The notes beneath the pieces are model-generated. The model saw nothing but the letters and a program-made list of their open reading frames with translations, made no database searches and was not told the origin of the DNA. A stretch of DNA of 64,000 nt from Metopolophium dirhodum (taxonomy: Eukaryota > Arthropoda > Insecta > Hemiptera > Aphididae), in assembly GCF_019925205.1 (NCBI RefSeq), contig NC_083561.1:2479217-2543216 (forward strand), written 5' to 3'. The position numbers were made by a program, and so were the translations under genes. Shown one piece after another: positions 12,001 through 23,700 of the stretch (the stretch's first letter is position 1; each line of letters starts with the position of its first letter).

Positions 12001-15000
12001 ACTACAAGGATTTACTCAGCCTGAAACATTAGATGGCAATAATCAGTATTTTTGTGAACGCTGTAATAAAAAATGTAATGCTCACAAAGGTCTGAAATTC
12101 AGCAAGTTTCCATACATAATGACATTGCATTTGATGCGTTTTGATTTTGATTATAACACTATGTATCGCATCAAATTAAATGACAAGTAATATTTAATTC
12201 ATTAACTTATTAAAAATAAACACAATGTTTCTATTTATTTTATTTTACTTATTTTCATATTATAGAGTTGAGTTTCCTTTAAAACTCAATTTAAACAATT
12301 TCATATCAAATAATAAAAATGGTTTAGACAAAGAAGAGGCGCTATCTGAAGGATTTCCTGAAGAATTATTTGGATCTGGTAGTAAATGTGATGACAGTAG
12401 TTATACAGGCACAGACAGTTCATCTGCGTTAGATGAAATTGATCAAGTAATTAAAAAATTTTAATTTAATTTAAGTTATAAATTAATTAACTAGAAAAAT
12501 GTAATTAACATTTTTCAGGATGAAGACGAAGGTATCGACCTTACCCAGCATAGACATGAAGATAAACGTGGAGGAGATTTGAACTCAGAAAATGAACCAA
12601 TTGGTCCGTATATGTATGAACTTTATGCCATCATGATACATTCTGGTAGTGCGTCGGGTGGACACTATTATGCATATATTAAAGACTTTAAAACTGATCA
12701 GTGGTTATGTTTTAACGATCAATCTGTGTCAGTGGTAAGTGTAATATTAACCTTATATTGTTAACTTCCATGATATTATGTGAAAATATTAAACAAATAT
12801 TTCAATGTATGTGTATTTGTTTTTCAAAACATTAGATCACAATGGACGATATTGAAAGAAGTTTTGGTGGTGGTCCTGTACGAGGATATTATTCAGGCCA
12901 ATACACATCCAGCACTAATGCATACATGCTCATGTACAGACAAATTGATCACAGAAGAAATAAAAATGCTATGACTGAAGAAGAATTTCCCCCGCATTTA
13001 AAAGAACTTCATAACTTACTTGAGAGAAAAGCCGAAGAAGACAGACAGATGAGAGAAAGAGAACGAGACATGTATAAAGTGCCTGTCCACTTAGCTGATT
13101 TTATGGAATCCGGTGTACGTAGCTGGCAGTTTGATTGTAGCGGAACCACTACTGTTGAACAATTAAAGGCTATGGCTATTGAGGTAACATTTTATTAATT
13201 GGTTTATGTTACGTAATAATTAATATTTATAAACTATAAGAGGAAGATTTTCAATTCTAGTATTTTAGAGTCACCAAACCGTGTCGGTTAGTTATTTTCA
13301 ATAAACAGGAGCAAAAGGTTCTTGAAAACTTGGAAGATAAGAGCAATTATTTAGTATGTCACTTGAAATATTCCCTGACATTTGTATTGTTACTTCAAAT
13401 GATTGACACAGAAGAAAATAGAAGTGCTGTATCTACTCCAGGGTGTAAGAATAACAACTTGATTTTAAAATAATAATAATTGTATATTATAAGCACTAAT
13501 ATATGTTGTTTCTCGATCAGATGTTTTGATGAAATTATTCATGATAAACTTGGATGACAACGAAGAAGATATTGATGTAAGTCAGCCGGTGGAAATTGAA
13601 ATTGAACAAAACAATGAGATAAAAGACCTCAGGAATCTGCTTTACACAAAATACGATATTCCCAACGAATCAGTGTTGCATTTCGCCATTCAGAGCAGTT
13701 CAAAACCAACATTGCTCGAAGATAGCGCACCGTGTTCATCTATCTACACTAATTATGTATGTATTGTTAAAACATGATTTTCTTTAAACAGTAGTGCTCG
13801 TGGTCCATTTAACTACTTTAGTGTTTGTCCTACAGGTTTTTGTGTTCATCGAACGTCATGCTATCGAACAATCAGCCTTGTCACATAAGATGAAAAACAT
13901 AATCACACGATACGACAATACAATCCTATTACAATTCATCATGCCTACAAAAGATACAGGTATAGTATTTTACTGTTTTTATAACTAAATATATGTGACT
14001 AATGTACTGATACATTTTTCACCCGAAAGCGTGTAAGAATGTATGATTTCACTGCACATAATATTATCATTTAAAACACTTTAAAACAAAATTTAACTTA
14101 ACTCATGTTAAAATTATAAGTTTAATTGTATACAATATACCTACTTTATTTTAAATAATGATAATTCCTAAGGTATAAAGAGTAAAAACACCATAATTAT
14201 TAAACTATTACATAATTTGGTATTCTTTATTTATAAGTAAAGGTTTTCAAAACCAATTTTTTAATTTTCAGAAACTTTACATAAACTGATGACATTATAC
14301 AATAAAAACTCTGTAAATGGCGGCAGTGCAGATATGTCTATGCTACCATTAGAAAAACAAATTGCAGGTGTGTTGGAAGGTAAGCATTAGCAAATTTTTC
14401 ATTGCCACATTTTTAAATTATATATATTATAATTTTTTTTTACTTTGTTCAGTGGATTGTGATCAGTCAACTGAAGACAATAATTTGGTTGCTATTCCTG
14501 AGGATATGTGTGTTGTAGCTAGTGGTAGTGGAAGTGGTGATCAGAGCGAGGACAGTAGTATTACAGACAGTGAAAGGTAATGATTTTTTTGAGAGATTTG
14601 AACATATTATTTAAAATTATTTTTTATTCCTTAGAACAATCAAAGGAGATACTGTCGAAGATTATCATATGGATTCTCCTACTTTTGAACACGACCCAAT
14701 AAAGGTATATCAGTTTTTTTTCTAAAATTATTAGTATAATATATTATATTATTCAAAAATATGTTCAGGTTTATGATCAAGGCAGATTGGAGGAAAACTG
14801 GGATGGGACTGAAGACGATGATGATGATAACGAATTCCAGTTAAATGAAAAATATTTTTTCAAAACAACAAAGTTATCAGACAACAAGACATCTGAGGAC
14901 GATGATGGTAAGCAGTATAGACATATTTTGAGATGGAAATGAAGCTCTAAAGTTTTGATTTTTTAAATATTAAATCCTGCAGTTTTAAGTTTTTACCAAG

Positions 15001-16368
15001 TCCTAAGTTGGTTAAGTTACCCATGTTACTCTAGTTCATGTAAATTAGTGATCACTTGACCTGTCTTTATACATTTTCCTTATGTTTGAATGTAGAACTA
15101 AAATAATATTAAGTTCTTTTGTTTATCAAAAGCATATACTGTAAAATAAAAATTTTATAGAAAAACTGTACGCTTATGTCGATAAACGCATGACTGTCAA
15201 AGAACTCAAATCTCAATTAATACCGTTCATCAACATACCATCTGATTTTATTATTCTAAATCGATGCAAATCGGACACAGAATTAGAAGAATTGGCATTA
15301 CCTAGTAGTTCTTTGGAAGATTTAGCCTACTCAGACACAATTAAAATCACCATGGGTCAAGCATTACGTGATGGTGAATATCGCGGTATCATTTATTGGA
15401 TCGAACCACAAGAACAGACAACAAAGGTATGTAATCGAATAATTACACAACTTGTTAAATAGATATAAATATATTAATGTATATTAATATTCTAAAACTA
15501 TTTTTACTGCTTGTAGATTCATTTTAAAAAAATGTTTGATTGGATAATAACAATGGGAACTTCAGTCTTAGACACCAAAAAAGAACTATTGGTTAAATTG
15601 AATAAGACACAAAATATTGATATACCTTTAGACAGGTAAATAATTTGACAACTATATGAAATGTATTGTTAACTGTGTATGGTATGATATATTATTGTAG
15701 ATGTCGTTTGCGTAAGAAAAAAAAGGACTCTCTGATGCGATGCTATTTCAATGAAGAAATCTGGAATGAAGATATCGGTCAGGGGTGGGAAATGGTCATA
15801 TTGGATCTAAAAGATCGTTCCGAATTGGAATTAAATAAAACCAAACGACTCATGTTTGTCAATCACGTAGAAGAAGCACATCCAGGACGTTGTATAACTG
15901 AAATGGAGTTTGTTGTTGATATAGCATCATCAACATCTGCTAACACACAGCTGGCCACTGAAGTGAGTATTCTTCAAGAACTGGGTTATAAAATATTTTA
16001 TCATTTTATATTATAATTTATAATATAAATTATTATCATTTAGATTTCCAATAAACTTAATATACCTGAAGATCAGTTAGAAATTGGTTATAAACATGGA
16101 CACTCAACTGAAATTGCTTGGAAATCTAGTGTGTTCAATTGGTCATTTAGTTTATCTGACGACAACATAATTTTATACTGTCGGTAAGTAAATATTTAAT
16201 TCTATCATAAAAAAATTATTCATAATTAAATTTCATAAAAATAATTTTCTCTGTTTTTATAAAAACAGTAATGCTGCGGATAACACATCCAACAAAGAAG
16301 CACCCAGCAAATGGCGTAGGCAACGCAAAGAACGTTCGTTAAGAATACACACTATGAACAATGATTAA
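9073..16368 (+). CDS. USP47: Ubiquitin carboxyl-terminal hydrolase 47 (C19 cysteine protease)
   Basis: 22 coding exons: 9073-9312, 9383-9676, 9751-10075, 11146-11324, 11391-11565, 11804-11925, 11993-12186, 12266-12446, 12519-12734, 12836-13183, 13261-13444, 13521-13756, 13836-13959, 14272-14379, 14453-14576, 14635-14704, 14769-14907, 15161-15426, 15517-15635, 15701-15962, 16044-16183, 16269-16368. They sum to 1,381 codons plus stop, near human USP47 (about 1,375). The Cys box GLVNQAMTCYLNSLLQ has Cys298; the block [20 protein letters not shown] and zinc-finger CxxC pairs (KCQEC, CERC) follow; the His box HSGSASGGHYYAY has His619. Downstream come ubiquitin-like domains and acidic linkers. USP47 removes ubiquitin from substrates, such as DNA polymerase beta in mammals. 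The N-terminal 300 residues contain a duplicated module (see findings). Fly orthologue: Ubp64E. Confidence 0.95.
10376..10740. mobile_element. Foldback element relic in USP47 intron 3
   Basis: AGAGGATACCACGTCCGCAT resembles the terminus of the TTAA foldback at 23036. It is followed by an internal inverted repeat: TTATCAAACTTAAAGGTTAG (10505) is mirrored by CCTTTAAGTTTGGTCATA (10680), and TATTCTCTCGTTGATTTTTA by the reverse of AATTAACAAGAGAACATA. No coding sequence. It lies within the intron and does not affect splice sites. Confidence 0.45.
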
Positions 16369-17556
16369 ACATTATTTATTGTGTAATATTTGGTAAATGT
16401 TAAATGTATTTATTACTGAAGGAGGTAAAAATCAGTTTGAAATACTTGTTTTAATCTGTCTTTTTCAAAAAGAATTTAATTTTCTACAACCTATAAAAAT
16501 TCTTCAAAATACTTATCTGTTAATTTTACAAAATTATTTAGATTCATTTTTATCATTAATTGTGTACATTGTTAACATCAAAAATACAAATTTGTTTCCT
16601 AGTTTAAATCTTTTATCTGTGATACAAAAGTTAATAAATAATATTAAATGTAGATTTTGTAACATGTATTAAAAAAAAAAATAAATAATTTTTAAAAGTC
16701 TTAAAATTGAAAATATATTTTCTACAACATAAAAAAAAGTCATACATATTATATATATGTAAGTATTTACAGATTTAATAAATATTTTTTAACCAACAAA
16801 CTGTTGCATACAAAAATAAATTAATAAATGTGACTAGTAGCACTCGTCCGCTCGTACATAATATTATATATATTCTAAAGTTTTACTTAACTTAAAATAA
16901 ACTAATTTCTATTTTATTGTTAAATATTAAAACATATAAACAAATTTGTAAAAAAAAATATATAAATATTACCTGAGCTGTTTTTATTCTATTTTGTATC
17001 TACACATCAATAATACAAGTGAAACCTTACTTGTTGAGCCTCAAAATTTCGCTGTCCAAAAGTCCATTAATAACAAAACAAACCAAACACAAATTGATTT
17101 GATAAAATATAAATTTTTCTGGTTATTTCTAAATCATGAACATGTATTGCTCAGATCTTTGTTATGTAAAACGTAACATTGTAACGTTTTATGTCTAATT
17201 TATAAAAATTTGATTATTTTGTTAGTTTGTTTTTTTCCTTATTTTTGTATTATGTATTATTTATTATTTATTATTATTACTATTATTTTGTAATTTAAAG
17301 TGTTTAAAATAAGAAAACTTTCATAGTTGTAATATTCATTAAAACTTTCAAGTATTTTAAATTGTACTTAAATATAAAACAGTTGAAAATGTATTATACA
17401 TTTCTAGAACAAATGTTAATTGGTCACCAAAAAGTTATAGCTTATTTTCAAAATTGTTGAGAAGAAAAAAGTAAAGAAAAACTCATATAAATATATATAC
17501 AAATAAAACACAATTGTTAAGAATTTTCGATTTTTAAATCTAATAAAAAAGGGTTC
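16369..17556. other. Convergent 3' UTRs and spacer between USP47 and the Scratch-like gene
   Basis: AT-rich, with an AATAAA at 16633 that could end the USP47 transcript about 265 bases after its stop. The rest likely includes the 3' UTR of the minus-strand zinc-finger gene. No other gene is seen. Confidence 0.5.
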
Positions 17557-17765
17557 CTAATCGTTGTTGTTATTGTTGTTCACCGATGTAATTTTACCAC
17601 AAGCAGATTCCTCATGTTTGTACAAGTACGACTTGAGTGCAAACGCCTTGTTGCATTTCTGACAGATATGTGGTTTTTCGGTAGAATGAGTTTGTAGATG
17701 AGCTCGCAAGTTTGACTTATCCGCAAACGCTTTGCGACATTTTTCGCACTCGTAAGGCTTTTCTC
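17557..17765 (-). CDS. scrt: Scratch-like gene, last coding exon (fingers 4 and 5)
   Basis: After a TTTTTCAG acceptor this exon reads GEKPYECEKCRKAFADKSNL and then the final finger ending KHEESACGK, followed by an Asn-rich tail and TAG. The split Gly codon is completed from the upstream exon, giving the usual TGEKP linker. Confidence 0.9.
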
Positions 17766-20700
17766 CTGAAAAATTGAATAAGAAATTAATACGTTTTCCA
17801 CATAACCCTGTTGAGTTAATAAAATAAATTTCAGGCTGATCTACCCATCGAGAAATAGCTGCTCACAGAGGACAGCCGAGTAAGTGTATACAATTTACTG
17901 CGACTATACATTTTTTATTACTAAAAGAACCGCAGAAATATGTATTTGTTAAGGCTACGTTTAAATGTATTGACCGCAGTCTATTACAGAGGAGTATTAA
18001 TTACTAGTGGGGAGGAGCGTTTGAAACATTTCCCTTTACAACACAAACATTTTACATTTAGCAATATGTTAAGGGGTATCAATAGTACGGAAATGCTATG
18101 AAAATTAATTTTTGTACTTCTAACAATATATAGTTTATTGAATGGTTTCAAATTAAAAAACACCAACTATCAAAATTGTAGAAGAGAAGTTAATCTCAGT
18201 CTCTACAAGAGTCAATTTTCAATATTTCAATTATTAAACTCAATAAATCAAATTTAAAAAGTAAAATATCACAAGTTTTAGAGCTAAATATTGGACATTG
18301 AAAATATAATATCTAAAATCGACCCATATACGGCCCTAGATAAACTACTTCTCTCCAATTTGTATAATATGTGTTCATACTATAATGTCAGTTAGTAAGC
18401 TATATTATTGGAAATACGAAACTAAGTTTTAGTATGTAAAATGCTGCGTTATTGATATGTACGTGCATGTGCAGGAGCTATTTATTTTATACACAGTAAA
18501 TCACACTAGAAAATTGCCTATATCAAACTCCTTAAAAACGGATGATATCCAATCCCCTTAAATTAAATTAAATATAATTTGAAACAATTGCAGCAACAGT
18601 ACTTTTTTGTGTTTTAAAAATTGTATTTAATTTAATTTAATTTTGCTATTGGAAATTATTATTACTGGAGCCCCCTTCTCCACCATTAAGACATTAAGTA
18701 TTATGTCTCTGTCAATATTATGTGCAATTTATGCAGTGTGCAGCTTACCAGTGTGGGTACGAATATGCCCTTGCAACAGCCATGGCCTGGAGAAGCATTT
18801 ACCGCAGATGCCACATTTACAGGACTGGCTATGTGTTCGCATATGCATTGAAAAAGCTGGTATCGACACATATACCTGCACAGAAATAAGCAAAATATAA
18901 AATCACGTTGAACAATGGCAACAGTAATAATCGGTAAAAATATCTTTTGACGTTGAGTTAGGGTTAAACAGAGGTAAGGGACAAGGGTTGTAACATAATT
19001 GTAACTTGCAAGGGGTTCTCGGGGGTATCCTACTGTCCCGCAAGTGGTTATATTAGAAATATTATATATAGTTACAAATTGAAGATGATTATATACATAA
19101 ATATTGGATTTTTTTATACCAAGTAGACATTTGGAAAACACGATACAATATTAATAATATTATATATTGAAAACCGAGATCTCTCAAAATTAATGTACAT
19201 TATAAATATATACATGAATTTTTAAAGAGTATAATTATCAATCATCAAATATGCAAATATGCCCAAAAAATTAAGAGAAATGCAAAAATAATAAATATGC
19301 ACATTGAACTTTTTTTTTTTCCTATATTTGCTCATTAATACGACGTCAAGGTCTTTGGTCAATGCTCATCAGTTATCACAAGTGGGTAGTAGGGAGATCA
19401 TGACGTGATCTATTTGCCTATGCATGTATCACTATACGCATGATACTGCCGCCCTTTCACCGAGGGGAGACATGTGCGGTCTTCACTGCCTCTGCCTAGT
19501 TCATAGTTGGAAAAATGTCGATCGCGTATAATTATTGTCTATTCCGAATAAGAGCACACCAGATTTACGTAGCAAAACCGGTTTTGACCGTGCCCCACCC
19601 CCCCCCAACTGGTGTCTTCTTATTCCGAATAGAACATTAGAAAACCACACAAATTCGTTGCACTTTGCTATTGAATGGAACCGACGACCGTGCGAGTCGC
19701 AGTCAACTGCGCGACCACTGCGCCGCCACTCCGCCCTCAAATTTCCAATATTCTGTAGATAATGGCCCACAAAAAACATATACACAAATTCAAAACGGTC
19801 TTAAATACGAAAGGGTTAGCCAATTCGCGGCTCTCGGCCATAGGACTCGTGCGCGGCTCATCGTAAGACGCAAAACATATTGTCAATTACCGACACGGCA
19901 ATAGTTGGTAACCGGTATTAAGACAAAAATATTCCATACACAATTTGATCCGACATTATTGTGTACAGTGTCTTAAACTGTGTTCCGCGGAACCCCGGGG
20001 TTCCGCGGAGATCACTTCAGGGTTCCGCGAAGCCTAAGTAATTTTTTTCAAAATTTTCAAGACCATTTAACCATTTATCGCTGCAAGAAAAATTTAAATC
20101 AATGCCATTAGCAGAATTTTGGTGCAGTTCAAAAGATGAATATCCTCAATTGTCACAAAAAGCCGTGTTGGCACTTTTACCATTTGCAACCACGTATATG
20201 TGTGAAACGGGGTTCTCTACCTATGTATCGACAAAAACAAAATACCGCAACAGACTTGATGCCGAACCTAATATGTTATTACAACTTTCATCAATAAAGC
20301 TCAATATTTGTAATAATAAAAAGCAATTTCACGCATCTCATTAAGTAATTATTGTTAAAGTAAAATTATATACAATTTTTATTATTTTTATTATTTTTTT
20401 TAACATATTTTTTAATTAAGTACCTTTTAATTAAGTAACACAATATAAGTAACACCTATATGAAATAATTATATTTTTTTTTTTGCAAATAATCCTAACA
20501 AAAAGCTTAAAAGCTAGAAAACAAAGTAGGGGTTTCACGATATAAGTGGACGTCAAAAAGGGTTCCACGGATAAAAAAGTTTAAGAAACGCTGGTGGTGT
20601 ACACACATACCGATGATCTTACAAAATTTTTTTTTTATCAAAGTTGTGAGCGGCTCGCGACCGTTTTTTGCCGGCCAACCCTCATTACAATATAGTTGAC

Positions 20701-23700
20701 ATATTATCATGAGATATGAATAAGAATATTATTATTATCGTGATCTCACCTTGTCGCAGTGGGGACAGTGTCTGGCTTTTGTGTCAGCCAGCGACCTGTG
20801 CGTCTGCCGATGCCGGGCCAAGTTGCTGGAAGTGCTGTAACATTTCCCGCAATCCGGACACTGACGTTCCTTGTTGTTGTTGTTGGTCGTCTTCTTCGCT
20901 GCCTGCTCCGTAGTTATCGGGTTATGGTGGTTGTTGTCGTCGTCGTCGTCGTCTTCTTCGTCGTCGTTTTTCTACAACCAATCCACAAAACGCCGAATAG
21001 TATGATGTTAAACACTTTTTTTCGGAAAATTAAAGACACGCGCGCGAAAAAATTGTTCAAGTTATTGATTATATAATCAATCAACTTTTGATTTTCTAAA
21101 CGGCAACCCAAAGTGTGTTTATTATTTACCTATTTCATATTCTGCAACAAAATACTATTCTTCCAAAGATGCATCGGCGCACATGAATGCCGCCGAATGA
21201 TTAGTTGGTAGAAAATTCAAGCGCAACAATAGTAGGTATAGGTAATTGATTTTGAAAAAGCTCGACTTGTTCGATATTTAAACACCACCGTGATATAAGT
21301 ACATAAATGCTGAATAGGTAATACCGACACGTTTGAAAAATAAGGTTTAAAATAACAGTCACTGTACAGTTTACGAGGGACTAGAGTGCATCAGAATTGT
21401 AATTTAGATACTAAAAAAGCGGGTAAGTGGATGTTGCTGGGCTGAACAACAGGTTGCAAGTGGGTCACTGCAATGGATGGTCTCAAATTTGAATTCAATG
21501 ATAATTTAATATTATTGTATACGAAAAACGATTCTGAGCGGAGACGGTTTGTCAGCCTAGGATATTTTATATCATATTTAAATTGTTATTACTTATTATT
21601 AATACGGTAGAGCCGAATTATTATTATTTTTATTTATATAATATGATCCAACTGCCATTGTACCAATATATTAGGAGCCTTGTATTAAATTGTCACTTTT
21701 CAAATTAAATTTTACTGACATTTATAAAAAAAAAAAAAAAGGCTAAACAAATTGAAAATATCCGTTCAATACAAGCTCAAAACGAATCAAAATATTTTGA
21801 AAATTGTATGCTGTAGAGAAAATCCTAACTTAAACATTTAGTAAAAATTTCTTGTACGGTCATTTGTTTTAGAGTTAGTTACACCGAAAACCAAAACCGA
21901 TTTTGCGTAAAAATCTCAGTCTTTCCCGGATTTGTGTCCTTCATTTTTTGTTTGTTTTTCCTGACGTTTTTTGAAAACTAATGGGAATTTTTAATTCTTT
22001 TGACCCCCCAAAGTACCAACAATTACATTCACTTTCCTATCAGAAAATATAATATGCTGTCGAAGAAAATCTAAACATTTTTACTATCCTAATTGAGTGA
22101 TGGCAGACACAAAAAATACAAATCATTATATATATTCATCGCTCCTTTCAGAATCTAAAATGTAAACAAGTGTGAATTTAATGCCACAGGTTATATTTTA
22201 ATAGGTATTATTATACATTATTACATTAGAATTTCACCTATCGTAAATGGTGGGTATTTTAAAAATTTTTTTTGTTAGTTTTAAGCGAGGTTTTAAGGCT
22301 TCGACGACTGAGATCATTAGCCTAGTAAGGTTGGTAGGGTTGGTCGGGAACACGTTACGAACCCGGGTGGTCACCCATCCGGGAACTAGTGGCAGCTGCT
22401 GTTGCTTACTCTCATTCACGATGCGTGATTGATTTCAGCCACTTCGCCTCGCCGAGCTACGTATTTATACATTTATTTTATGTAATAGATATTTATATAT
22501 TATAATGCCTGGGTACTCAAAACATTACTATAAAAAATATACTCAAAATACAATTTAAAATTTACAACCAGTCGTAAGTAACGAGGAAATGTTGCTTTAA
22601 TTGTATTCTAATACGGGCATGGGAACAGATAGGAAGGATTGTTTTTTGATTAATACCTACTAATAATTGTTTAAGAGCTTGTCATAAATCTTTATTTAAA
22701 AAAAGGTAGGTGATATACTTAGTTGAAAAATAAGTGAAATCTACCTAATCAAAAATAGTATAAGAGGATTGCAAGAGGTCAGTTATTTCAACCAAAATGT
22801 ACCAATCTTTTTGTCAATCATACCGACGGACCTATTATAGTAATGAGATTATATTTTTGAAATGTGATTTGAATTTTGTATTATGTGTACTCGTGTAGTC
22901 GTGTGTACTTAAGATCGTTCAGTCAGCATTCCGGTTTTTTTTTAAAAATTTTGTTCCCAAGCACCGGTAATTTTTATTTAAACTTTGATTATTTGAAATT
23001 AATCTATAGATACCTATGATTGGCTATTACCTATCTTAAGAGGATGTCACACCCGCATGTGTTGTCTCCGTCTTACAAATGTACAACATAGCAAAAACTG
23101 TTTGGCGGCGGGACAACTTTTCTCGCACCATTTTTGCTGTAGAACTACCACATTTTCATAACAACACGTAAAGAAGAACTTTACGTGTGCAACAGCGTGC
23201 TTTTTTTTCCAATAGGACTATCCAATCATTTTTTATAAGCAAATGAAAAACAAAAACCAAATGTTCAGAAGCAAATAACTTGTATTGTACTTATGTTATC
23301 TGAAATATGAGCACGCTATTGCATGGATAAATTGTCCACCCTTATGTTCAGAAATTTCGGAGCCACTACTAGAAACGGAGAGAGATAAAAGCTGTCCCGC
23401 GCAAAACAGTTTTTGCCATGTTGTAAGACGGCGAGACAACACATGCGGGTGTGACATCCTCTTAAAACGTGGCTTGATCGATCTCGGGTGGATCAGTTTT
23501 CAGTAGTCCCGTCGGGTCCATCCGCAGGATCGACAAAAAGAAAATTATACAAATGAGCGTAAATTGCTTACGGTTCACGAGCGCAACGCCAAGGCGGCGG
23601 TTTCACCGACTCGTACGCGCGCGCGCAGGAGCGCTCGCTTATTTCTTTTGCACAACTGCAAGCACGCGCACTCTAATGATCACTTTCCCCGCACACAATA

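Noticed and set aside
16397..16672. 91-codon open frame after USP47
   Set aside because: Hydrophobic, AT-driven composition in the probable 3' UTR. No motif and no start context of note.
17580..17801. Minus-strand frame of 73 codons over the last Scratch exon
   Set aside because: It is a shifted frame of the zinc-finger exon. The correct frame shows the C2H2 fingers.
20759..21076. Val-rich plus-strand open frame
   Set aside because: It is the complement of the GAC-rich Scratch exon on the minus strand. The poly-Val run is just the reverse of the poly-Asp codons.
22262..22460. Functional 5S rRNA gene
   Set aside because: Only the internal promoter region is similar. The 5' third is diverged and no T-run terminator lies at the right distance.
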